This document shows positions 40,880-48,014 of a stretch of 64,000 nt of DNA, one piece after another. Numbering within the stretch: the first letter of the stretch is position 1; each line of letters starts with the position of its first letter. The position numbers and the translations under genes were made by a program. Below the pieces are notes generated by a model. It saw only the letters and a program-made list of their open reading frames with translations, ran no database searches and had not been told where the DNA came from. Source of the DNA: CBDUXP01 sp965371225 [NCBI: uncultured bacterium] (GTDB lineage: Bacteria; Abyssobacteria; SURF-5; CBDUXP01); contig CBDUXP010000001.1 of NCBI GenBank assembly GCA_965371225.1, positions 124,001 to 188,000 on the forward strand, written 5' to 3'.

Positions 40880-43525
40880 TTACGGGCCGACAGTCGCGGT
40901 GCCGCCGGGGGTCACGTGCACCACCACACGATCGCCGTCACGGGTGAACGCCGTGGGCGCTCCGTTGACCAGGACCGTGGCCGCCGCCGGCGCGTACAGG
41001 CTCACGAGCGCGTCGGACGCCGCGTCCACGTGCGCCGTGGTGTCTTGCAGCCGCACCTGGACGGTGACGGAAGCATCCTGGCTGCGGACGATCACCTGTC
41101 CAGTGGCCCAGTCTCGCAGCTCAGTGCCATCGCCGAGGAAATAATCCTGCACCTCGCCGGTGGGGTTCGTGTGGACGACCCCGACGCGGCCCGTGAGGCC
41201 GAAGGACGTGGCCGCCGGGGCTCCCTCCGCCAGCCCGACAGCGTACGTGCCAGCGGCGTCGGTCATGGTCACGTGCATCCCGTCGGGACCATCGACGTTG
41301 ATGTCGCTGACCGGCACGCCTTCGGTACTGGAGGCGCGGACAGTCGCGAGCGTCACAAACCGATTGGTGCGTCGAGCGCGTCGCGCGTTGAGGCGCGCGA
41401 AGTAGAACGGCGGGGCCCCGGGGGCGGCGGTATCGGAGCCGTATTTCACCTTCAGGCTCCGCGGCGCCAGCAGCCCCAAGCGGAGGCTCGCGCCCCCGGC
41501 CGCTTCCGTCTCGACCGTTCCTCCGCGTCCACTGAACCGCTCGCCATACCGGCGCCACACGAGATGGACGGGCAGGCGCGAATCCAGGTCCACCTGGTCT
41601 ACCAGGAGCACGAAGCTGGGTTTCAGAAACAGGACGCGCCGCGTATACCGCTGCACGCCAAGGGTGGCGGGGTAGGTGGGGCCGGCTTCCGCCACGGCAA
41701 AGTCGTACAGCGGCACGCCGAGATGGCGGAGAATCTGTCCGCGCGCGTCGGCGGCCACGGCCGCCTGGAGATCGAACGCGTCAGAGCCTTCCCCTACCTG
41801 TCCCGTAGTGTCGACCAAGATGGTGTTGTGCTTGTGAGTGAGTTTAGGAAGGGGATAGCCCGGCCCGCCCAAGAGCTGGGCCCCATGGGCGAACAGGGTG
41901 ACCGCGTTCTGGTTCGGATGGTCGTGCGTGGCGTGGAGGTGGCCGGCCCCTGGGCGTTGCGTGAGTACGTCTTCGTACCGCGAGCGCCCCTCCGGCGTGC
42001 TGGACTTCAGCGTCAGGACGGCGGCGTCCGCGCTCCAGCCGGTGCGCATGACGAGAAAATCCAGATCGGGGAATAGCCGGCTCGTCGGCAGATCGGTCGG
42101 CGCCTTGGGTTCGACGGTGGGGTCGTACCAGAAGAACTCGAAGGGTGCCCAGCGCCGGCGTTCGTAATACATGGGGCCGCGGCCAACGGTTATCTGGCGC
42201 GCCAGCCACTCGCCGTAGCCGGTGCGGTAGCGGGCGTCCAAGGCGCGCAGGATGTGTTGCGGCCCGTCGTAGTCGGCGAGGGCGCCGTCGGCGAAGGACG
42301 TGACGGTAAACGCATCGGGCTGCTGCGCGTAGAGGCGGAAGTACAGGGTCTCGCGCAGCCACGGGTTGGCTCCGACCAGATCCATCCCATCCGCCTGCTC
42401 GATGGCCGAGGTGTGCGCGAGCAGATAGCTGAGCATGTAGCTCCAATAGGCCACCCCTTCGTGATACGAGCCGTCCCCGATGCGGCTGAGGGCGGTGAGC
42501 ACGCTCTCGGCATTGGCGCGCGCCTGCGCCGCCCATTCGTCCGCCTCCACCACTTCCCCGCGGAGGGCGTAGCCGGCCATGCCCAGACCGGCGTTGTTGA
42601 TCGTCGTATGGTTTTGGGTCCACGTGTCCCGCCACCAAATCGCGGCATACCCGGCCGCGAACGAGTGCATCATCGCCGCCTGATTCGCGAGCTTGCGCCG
42701 GACGACGGCTCGGTCCTCGGGCGAGAGCACGTCGTGGAGCCAGTCGTAGGTCAGGCCGACGCCGAAGAGCAAGTGCGCGGCGGGCAGGTCGCGATCAGGA
42801 ATGTTGCCGGCCCCCCAGTGCGGATAGGCGCATACCGCTAACAGCCACCGCCGCGCGGCGGCGATATCCGCCGGGTCGTCCGTGATCATGGCGCGGAATG
42901 CCAGCTCCACGAGGTTGTTGCCGTAGGTGCGCCAGGGATCGATGCCTCCCGCAGCCACCAGGGTGGCATAGGCGAGCGGTTGGCCGTCGGCGAACTGCGC
43001 GACGGACAGGCGATTCACCTCGAGGATGGCCGCCTGTTCCGCGTTTACGGCACCGCCCCCCCCGCCCGCCGCCCCGGCGGTGAAGAACAGGTGCGGGTGC
43101 GTCGCGCCCGCGTCGCTGGGAGTTCCCACGTCCCACTCGCCCGTTTCGAAGTGGCGCACGAGGGCAAAGCAATAGCGATGCAGCGTGCGGTAGACCGCCT
43201 CCAGGTCCCCTGCCGCCGTCTCGACGCGGCCGCGCGCATCGAACACGATGGCATAGATGCTCATGTCGTGCCCGGCGGCGCCCAAGGTGTCCAGCAAGTC
43301 CCGGGCAGCGGCCAGCCGCGCGTCCACGTTCGACGCGTCCGTGGGAACCGTCTCCAGGTCGAGGCGGAGCGCGGCGACCTCGTCCGCCGTGATTGCGAGC
43401 GCGGGGGAGGCGAAGGCGGCGCACCAGAGGACGAGCGGCGCGACACCGTGGGAGAGCAGGCGCAGGATCCGCCTGCGGAGGGATGAGGCGGCGCAGCCGA
43501 AGGACTGTGGTGTCAGTGGGGCCAT
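40880..43525 (-). CDS. Heparinase II/III-family polysaccharide lyase, exported
   Basis: The protein (881 residues) has an N-terminal signal peptide (LRRRILRLLSH, then a hydrophobic core ending ASPALA), an alpha/alpha-barrel domain (about 40-480) and a beta-sandwich heparinase II/III C-terminal domain (about 500 on). Family hallmarks are LFGVGLTYDWLHDVLSPEDR, QNHTTINNAGLGMAGYAL, GDGSYHEGVAYWSYML and the metal/substrate histidine block HLHATHDHPNQNAVTLFAHG. Such lyases (PL12/15/17/21-like) cleave uronic-acid-containing glycans by beta-elimination in the periplasm or outside. Beside a polysaccharide operon it may trim, release or recycle the product. ATG 43525 is preferred because the signal peptide lies closer to it; GTG 43597 opens the same frame. 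A separate promoter lies upstream. Confidence 0.87.
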   Translation of the reverse strand: MAPLTPQSFGCAASSLRRRILRLLSHGVAPLVLWCAAFASPALAITADEVAALRLDLETVPTDASNVDARLAAARDLLDTLGAAGHDMSIYAIVFDARGRVETAAGDLEAVYRTLHRYCFALVRHFETGEWDVGTPSDAGATHPHLFFTAGAAGGGGGAVNAEQAAILEVNRLSVAQFADGQPLAYATLVAAGGIDPWRTYGNNLVELAFRAMITDDPADIAAARRWLLAVCAYPHWGAGNIPDRDLPAAHLLFGVGLTYDWLHDVLSPEDRAVVRRKLANQAAMMHSFAAGYAAIWWRDTWTQNHTTINNAGLGMAGYALRGEVVEADEWAAQARANAESVLTALSRIGDGSYHEGVAYWSYMLSYLLAHTSAIEQADGMDLVGANPWLRETLYFRLYAQQPDAFTVTSFADGALADYDGPQHILRALDARYRTGYGEWLARQITVGRGPMYYERRRWAPFEFFWYDPTVEPKAPTDLPTSRLFPDLDFLVMRTGWSADAAVLTLKSSTPEGRSRYEDVLTQRPGAGHLHATHDHPNQNAVTLFAHGAQLLGGPGYPLPKLTHKHNTILVDTTGQVGEGSDAFDLQAAVAADARGQILRHLGVPLYDFAVAEAGPTYPATLGVQRYTRRVLFLKPSFVLLVDQVDLDSRLPVHLVWRRYGERFSGRGGTVETEAAGGASLRLGLLAPRSLKVKYGSDTAAPGAPPFYFARLNARRARRTNRFVTLATVRASSTEGVPVSDINVDGPDGMHVTMTDAAGTYAVGLAEGAPAATSFGLTGRVGVVHTNPTGEVQDYFLGDGTELRDWATGQVIVRSQDASVTVQVRLQDTTAHVDAASDALVSLYAPAAATVLVNGAPTAFTRDGDRVVVHVTPGGTATVGP

Positions 43526-43617
43526 GCGTGGCCTAGCGCTGGGCAGGCGACCAGCCCTGCCGGAGGTGACTTTATGCCAAACATTTTCAGAGCGCACGTA
43601 AAAGGGCAGGCCTCAAT

Positions 43618-43646
43618 ATAATGCTAAAAATGCTAATCAAAGTCAA
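43618..43646 (-). promoter_or_regulatory. Probable promoter of the lyase gene
   Basis: On the minus strand TTGACT (43646-43641) and CATTAT (43623-43618) are separated by exactly 17 bp in the AT-rich spacer, with TATATT overlapping further downstream. Transcription would begin near 43611, leaving a leader of about 85 nt. Confidence 0.45.
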
Positions 43647-43652
43647 CTTTCC

Positions 43653-43669
43653 CCTCGGCGTCACCGAGG
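43653..43669 (-). repeat. Hairpin just upstream of the lyase promoter
   Basis: CCTCGG and CCGAGG form a perfect 6-bp stem with a CGTCA loop. It could terminate read-through from the glycosyltransferase gene on the minus strand or be an operator adjoining the -35 box. Confidence 0.4.
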
Positions 43670-43691
43670 AATGAAACATTCATAACGTGTT

Positions 43692-43703
43692 TATTTATAA
43701 ATA
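43692..43703. repeat. 12-bp AT palindrome (TATTTATAAATA)
   Basis: A perfect palindrome of A and T in the spacer, 46 bp upstream of the lyase -35. It may be a DNA-bending or binding site; nothing further can be said. Confidence 0.35.
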
Positions 43704-43825
43704 CTTCCATGTATATTTGACCGTAGAGCCCGTCTCCTATGTGCCAATTCAAGTACTGCCGGCCATCGTCTCGATCCTCTGTTTCTGGCAAGTCGCGCGA
43801 GAGTCGCCGGGAGGCCGGTGCCGGC

Positions 43826-45109
43826 TCAGGCGTCTCCTTCGCGCGTTGGCGGCATGCCCGCCCACGCGCGGACGATGCGATCCAGGAAGAGGGCCGCCAC
43901 CGCGATGAGCAGATAGTCGTGGGGCAGGCGAAACCGGATTCGCGTAAAGAAGATCGCGTAGCACGCGGCGTTCGCCAGGTAGAGGGCCAGACACAGGACT
44001 TCGAAACGCGACAGGGGCACGCGCGCGAGAACGCCCAGCCGAACGAGGACCAGTCCGAGGAGCGGGCCGTAGGTTGCCAGCATGAGCATGTCGGCGATGC
44101 GGGTGTTTTCGGTTTGCGTCGCCAGGTTGTTGCGATAGTGGAAGTGGTTCAGGAACTTGAGCGCGTACCGCTTGAGCGATTCCACCTTGTGAGCGCGCAT
44201 GTAGGCGAACGCCTGCGCGCGATAGTAGCGGTCCCGTTCCACCTCGCCGAGTTGGTCTCCGACGTCGCGGTAGCGGCGAATGTCGACCTGCGTACCATCG
44301 TTCGGCCCGGTGTGCTCCGAGTTGCCGAGGAGCAGATTGATGCCGCCGTTCGTCGAGACGGGGACGAATGCGTGGAAGACCACGTAATTCCGGCCCGACC
44401 ACACGGCCACGACGCATGCCGCGATCAGCGCGGTGAGCGGGAAGCTTCGCAGCCATGCCTTCATGCGGTACAGCGCGAACCACAGCGGGACGATCACTAG
44501 CACCGTCGCGAACGTGGGCACGGTCAGGATCAGACCGCCGAGGAGCAGGCCGGCGGCCGCGCAGGCGCGCTGCGGCGCCCACGGGCCCGTCAGGAGGTAC
44601 AGGATGAGCAGAAAGACCAGCGCGGCGACGGTCTGTGGGTAGAGGGTCCCCGCGGTATAGAACAACCCCGGATACCCCACCACTCCCACCGCTGCGAAAA
44701 TCGCGGCCACCGGGGAACCGTGTCGGAGCACGGTCAAATAGAGCAGCACCAGCGTGGCGCCAAGCGCCGCGTAATTGAGCGCGCGCAGGTGGATGGGCCG
44801 CGCCCCCCACGCCACGAACGCGGACAGGAACATGGGATAGCCGGGCGGCCGGTATGCGGTGGGGTGGGTGCCCTGCACGCTGAATGCGTGCTCGTCCGCC
44901 AAATGCGTAGCGAGGGCCATGTATTCGCGTTCGTCGGGAAAGCGCAGCCGGTCGCCGACCGCGCGGGAGTAGAGCAGGCCGGCAAGCACGAGGACAGTCA
45001 CCAACACGCACACCATGCTCGCATGTCGCCGCTCGACGAATGCCAGGACCCCATGCACTCGCGCGGCGCGCCCGCGACCGTGCGCCTCGATCGGGGCGGG
45101 CACCGTCAC
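43826..45109 (-). CDS. GT39/PMT-like membrane glycosyltransferase
   Basis: The 427-residue polytopic protein has about nine to ten membrane helices and the loop signature of the PMT/ArnT (GT39/83) superfamily. After the first helix it has RLRFPDEREYMALATHLA, with the acidic residue of the first periplasmic loop, then TAYRPPGYPMFLSAFVAWG and FPLTALIAACVVAVWSGRNYVVFH. Such enzymes use polyprenyl-phosphate sugars at the periplasmic face to modify lipids, proteins or glycans. The GTG start 45109 overlaps the stop of the upstream GT4 gene as GTGA, so the pair is co-translated. It reads toward the lyase gene but is separated from it by the AT-rich spacer. The acceptor is unknown. Confidence 0.83.
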   Translation of the reverse strand: MTVPAPIEAHGRGRAARVHGVLAFVERRHASMVCVLVTVLVLAGLLYSRAVGDRLRFPDEREYMALATHLADEHAFSVQGTHPTAYRPPGYPMFLSAFVAWGARPIHLRALNYAALGATLVLLYLTVLRHGSPVAAIFAAVGVVGYPGLFYTAGTLYPQTVAALVFLLILYLLTGPWAPQRACAAAGLLLGGLILTVPTFATVLVIVPLWFALYRMKAWLRSFPLTALIAACVVAVWSGRNYVVFHAFVPVSTNGGINLLLGNSEHTGPNDGTQVDIRRYRDVGDQLGEVERDRYYRAQAFAYMRAHKVESLKRYALKFLNHFHYRNNLATQTENTRIADMLMLATYGPLLGLVLVRLGVLARVPLSRFEVLCLALYLANAACYAIFFTRIRFRLPHDYLLIAVAALFLDRIVRAWAGMPPTREGDA

Positions 45110-46305
45110 GTGGCGAACAACTGGTCGTAGGCCCGGAGCAGCTTGGGGGCCTCGTACCGCCAGGCCAGTTCCTCGTCCACCCGCCGGCGCCCACAGGCCC
45201 CCAGGGCAGCGGCCCGCTGCGGGTCGTCCAGCAACTCCACCACCCGATCCATCAGATCCGCCGGATCGTTGGGACGGGCGTAGAGCGCCGCCTCGCCCGC
45301 CGCCGCCCGGCCCTCCGGCAGGTCGAACTGCACCTGCGCGCGCCCCAGCGCCATGTACTCCAGCACTTTATTCATGGTGCACCGGTCGTTGTACGCGTTG
45401 GACGGATCGGGGGTCACGCACACGTCCGCCGACCCGAGCGCGCTGCGCAGCCGCGCGCCGTCGCTCACGAAACCCGTGAAGGTGCAATAGTCCTCGATCG
45501 CGAACTCCCGGGCGCGCGCGCGCAGGGCGGGCAATTCCGGCCCGTCCCCGAGCAGCACGAACTGCACGTCGCGCCGGTGCAGGTCGTGCACCAGGTACCG
45601 CACCCCCTCCAAGAGCAGGTCAACCCCGTCCTGGTTCCCCATGACGCCCACGTAGCCGACCAGGTGGGGGCGGCCCTGCCGCCAGGCGGGATCCGGCTCG
45701 ACGGGGGCGTGCCACGCCGCGCCCGGTCCACTGCGGACCACGTGCACGCGCTCGGGCGGGAGTTTTCCGCGTCGCAGAACCACGTCGCGTATGGAGGCAT
45801 TGGTGGCGATCACCGCATCGGCGGTCGCATAGTTCAACCGTTCCGCAAGGCGCACGAACGCGTGGACGATTCCGCGGCGGCCGAACTTGGCTTCGTACAT
45901 CTCCGGACAGGGGTCGTGTTGGTCGAACAGATACCGCTTGCCGAACAGCTTGAAGAACCCGCCGATGAGAAACAGGTTGTCCGGCGGGTTGCAGGCGTGG
46001 ATAACGTCGAAGCCGCGCGTCAAGAACACGCGCCACGCGAGCAGGATTTCCCAGCAGAGGGCCGCGCCATACTCGGCGAAGAAGCCGAGCACGCCGCGGG
46101 CTTCCAGGGGCAGCGGATGCCGATAGATGTGGATGCCGTCGAGGACCTCGCGCCGCGCCTCACAGCCCTTGCCCGCGGGACAGATGACGCTGACCTGGTA
46201 CCCGGCCTCGCGCAGGGTGGTGGCTTCCTGCCAGACCCGCCGGTCCACGGGGACGGGCAGGTTCTCCACGATGATGAGTACGCGGCGCGTTTCCGCAGTG
46301 GGCAT
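45106..46305 (-). CDS. Glycosyltransferase GT4 (FucB/WcaI-like architecture)
   Basis: This GT-B enzyme of 399 residues opens RRVLIIVENLPVPVDRRVWQEA and continues GYQVSVICPAGKGCE. GFDVIHACNPPDNLFL and YLFDQHDPCPEMYEAKFG are typical of GT4 enzymes in exopolysaccharide loci. The donor half shows LVGYVGVMGNQDGVDLLL, FVLLGDGPELP, CTFTGFVSDGARL and the catalytic stretch NDRCTMNKVLEYMALGRAQV. It is upstream of, and overlaps by 4 bp, the GT39-like gene. It probably acts on the same polysaccharide as the main operon, or on a separate side glycan. Donor unknown. Confidence 0.9.
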   Translation of the reverse strand: MPTAETRRVLIIVENLPVPVDRRVWQEATTLREAGYQVSVICPAGKGCEARREVLDGIHIYRHPLPLEARGVLGFFAEYGAALCWEILLAWRVFLTRGFDVIHACNPPDNLFLIGGFFKLFGKRYLFDQHDPCPEMYEAKFGRRGIVHAFVRLAERLNYATADAVIATNASIRDVVLRRGKLPPERVHVVRSGPGAAWHAPVEPDPAWRQGRPHLVGYVGVMGNQDGVDLLLEGVRYLVHDLHRRDVQFVLLGDGPELPALRARAREFAIEDYCTFTGFVSDGARLRSALGSADVCVTPDPSNAYNDRCTMNKVLEYMALGRAQVQFDLPEGRAAAGEAALYARPNDPADLMDRVVELLDDPQRAAALGACGRRRVDEELAWRYEAPKLLRAYDQLFAT

Positions 46306-46344
46306 AGGTGCGAGGACGCCGGCCGCAGTGGCGCCGGGGTCGGC

Positions 46345-46794
46345 TCAGGCCCCCGCCTGCTCGGCCATCTTGCGGTAGTCGACCGTTAGCCAGTGTTTCG
46401 GCGTGAGGCTGACCAACACGCTCCCGGCGCGCTCGTCCTTCGTCATCTCCAGGTACATGGCCCCCATTTGCTCGCCCAGATAGCGAATCGCCATCTCGCT
46501 GGCGACGGGGCCCGTGTCGGCGTCCGAATCGATGCGCACCGGCCCTTCGACGGTCAAGTACTGGTACGGCGGTGACTCGGTTTGGACGCACAGACTCATG
46601 CGCCCCGCCTGCCGGAACAGCGTCGCCTTCTTCGACGTGCCGCCGGTCACCATCTGCACGTCGCCGCCGGAGGCGTAAGCGTACCAGACGGGGACCGTGA
46701 GCGGCCCGCGCCCCGGCTCCTCGACACTGATGATGGCGCAGTGGGTCTCCGCCAGAAAGGCTTCGCGTTCGGCCTTGCTCATCGCCATGGACAT
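46345..46794 (-). CDS. Pyridoxamine-5'-phosphate-oxidase-like split-barrel flavin/F420-binding protein
   Basis: The 149-residue protein starts after a GAGGAG site 6 nt upstream. It resembles the small split-beta-barrel oxidoreductases that bind FMN or F420: MSKAEREAFLAETHCAIISV, then GPLTVPVWYAYASGGDVQMVTG, SKKATLFRQAGRMSLCVQTE, YLTVEGPVRID and the late motif TPKHWLTVDYRKM. Similar proteins act as F420-dependent biliverdin or other reductases in mycobacteria. It is divergently arranged with a luciferase-like F420-type gene 154 bp away, which supports F420 over FMN. The substrate is unknown. Confidence 0.8.
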   Translation of the reverse strand: MSMAMSKAEREAFLAETHCAIISVEEPGRGPLTVPVWYAYASGGDVQMVTGGTSKKATLFRQAGRMSLCVQTESPPYQYLTVEGPVRIDSDADTGPVASEMAIRYLGEQMGAMYLEMTKDERAGSVLVSLTPKHWLTVDYRKMAEQAGA

Positions 46795-46891
46795 CGCAAT
46801 CTCCTCGACACGGCTGGGCTGCCGCGGGGGTCAGCGTACCAAGCGGTCCCGAGCCGGACAACCGGGGGGCGCCGGCCGGGGGCCCGTGCGA

Positions 46892-46897
46892 TATGCT
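46892..46897 (+). promoter_or_regulatory. Possible -10 element of the LLM oxidoreductase gene (TATGCT)
   Basis: TATGCT lies 51 bp before ATG 46949 in a divergent gap; no clear -35 is seen. Confidence 0.3.
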
Positions 46898-46948
46898 ACG
46901 CGCCTCGCCGCGCCCCGGCCCGGGCGCACACACGAAGGCAGTAGCCCC

Positions 46949-47866
46949 ATGCGCATCGCGATCGGCCACATTGAAGAAACATCCCTGGAGACCTACCTCG
47001 CCCGCATCCGGCAGGCGGAAGCCGACGGCTTCCCCACGGTCACCATCGCGAATATCTTCGACTTCGACGCGCTGATGCTCTGCGCGCTCGCGGGGCGCGA
47101 AACGACCACCGTGGAACTGATGACCGCGGTGGTGCCGACGTTCCCCCGGCATCCCCACGCCGTGGCCCAACAGGCGCTGACCGCGCAGGCCGCCACGAAC
47201 GGCCGTCTCGCGCTTGGCGTGGGGATCAGCCATCAGGTCGTCATCGAAGCCATGCTCGGGCTGTCGTACGACAAGCCGGTGCGGCACCTGCGCGAGTACC
47301 TGGAAGTGCTCAACGGGCTGCTGGAGAACCACTCGTGCGAAGTGGACGGGGAGATGTACCGCGTGCACGCGCAGATTGGGTTGCCGGACGTGCCGGCGCC
47401 GCCCGTGCTCATCGGCGCGCTGCGTCCGCAGATGATCAAGCTCGCCGGCCGCATGACCGACGGCACGATTACGTGGATGGCCGGACCCACCTACCTGGAG
47501 CGGGACATCGTGGGCCCCATGAACGCCGCGGCGGCTGAGGCGGGCCGGTCGACCCCCCGTACGGTGGCCGGGGTGCCCATCTGCGTCACGTCCGACCGCG
47601 ACACGGCGCGGGAGGAGATCAACGGGCGCTTCGCCATCTACGGCAATCTGCCCGTCTACCGCGCCGTGCTCGACGCCGAGGGGGCAGACGGCCCCGCGGA
47701 TATTGCAATCGTCGGTGACGAGGCGGAAGTGGAAGCCGGGCTGCGGCGGTTGAAGGATGCGGGCGTCACCGATTTCGGCGCCTCGATTGTCGGCACGGGG
47801 AGTGATCCCAAAGCCGCGCACCAGCGGACGTACGAGTTTCTCGCCAGCCTCGCCCCGGAGTTGTAG
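46949..47866 (+). CDS. LLM-class F420-type oxidoreductase
   Basis: The 305-residue protein is a TIM-barrel luciferase-like monooxygenase. It shows RQAEADGFPTVTIANIFDFDAL, VELMTAVVPTFPRHPHAVAQQALTAQ split over two strands, GRLALGVGISHQVV, and the typical RHLREYLEVLNGLLE, followed by PPVLIGALRPQMIKLAGRMTDGT and TWMAGPTYLERDI. This pattern matches TIGR03564-type F420-dependent oxidoreductases, in which flavin-like F420 drives hydride transfer. It is cytoplasmic. Frame-extending codons upstream lack homology, so ATG 46949 is used. Divergent to the split-barrel oxidoreductase gene. The substrate is unknown, and FMN use cannot be excluded. Confidence 0.85.
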   Translation: MRIAIGHIEETSLETYLARIRQAEADGFPTVTIANIFDFDALMLCALAGRETTTVELMTAVVPTFPRHPHAVAQQALTAQAATNGRLALGVGISHQVVIEAMLGLSYDKPVRHLREYLEVLNGLLENHSCEVDGEMYRVHAQIGLPDVPAPPVLIGALRPQMIKLAGRMTDGTITWMAGPTYLERDIVGPMNAAAAEAGRSTPRTVAGVPICVTSDRDTAREEINGRFAIYGNLPVYRAVLDAEGADGPADIAIVGDEAEVEAGLRRLKDAGVTDFGASIVGTGSDPKAAHQRTYEFLASLAPEL

Positions 47867-47898
47867 GCGCGGCCGCGGCGTGCGCCGTCGCAGACGTG

Positions 47899-47932
47899 TA
47901 TTATAGATAGAGAGACGGCACTCGGCGCCGAG
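47899..47932 (+). promoter_or_regulatory. Possible -10 element and 12-bp palindromic operator before the DUF2339 gene
   Basis: TATTAT (47899-47904), overlapped by TATAGAT, is followed after 16 bp by the perfect palindrome CTCGGCGCCGAG (47921-47932). The arrangement would place the palindrome at or just after the transcription start, where a repressor could act. No -35 box is obvious. Confidence 0.3.
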
Positions 47933-48014
47933 CGGTGGTGACGTGCAGTAGAGGCGACGCATCGCGTGACCGGCGGCGGCACGCTGGCCGGGCCGAAGGC
48001 GACATCACCAGCGC

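Larger units (their letters stand above)
43526..43825. other. 300-bp AT-rich spacer upstream of the lyase gene
   Basis: No gene is seen. From about 43580 to 43740 the base composition drops sharply in G+C compared with neighbours. It holds a minus-strand promoter (43618-43646), two AATGCTAA repeats near 43620-43638, a 6-bp-stem hairpin (43653-43669) and a 12-bp palindrome (43692-43703). Confidence 0.6.

Noticed and set aside
46160-47962. 600-codon minus-strand open frame spanning the split-barrel and LLM genes
   Set aside because: It overlaps well-supported genes on both strands and its translation is rich in arginine, histidine and glycine with no domain pattern.
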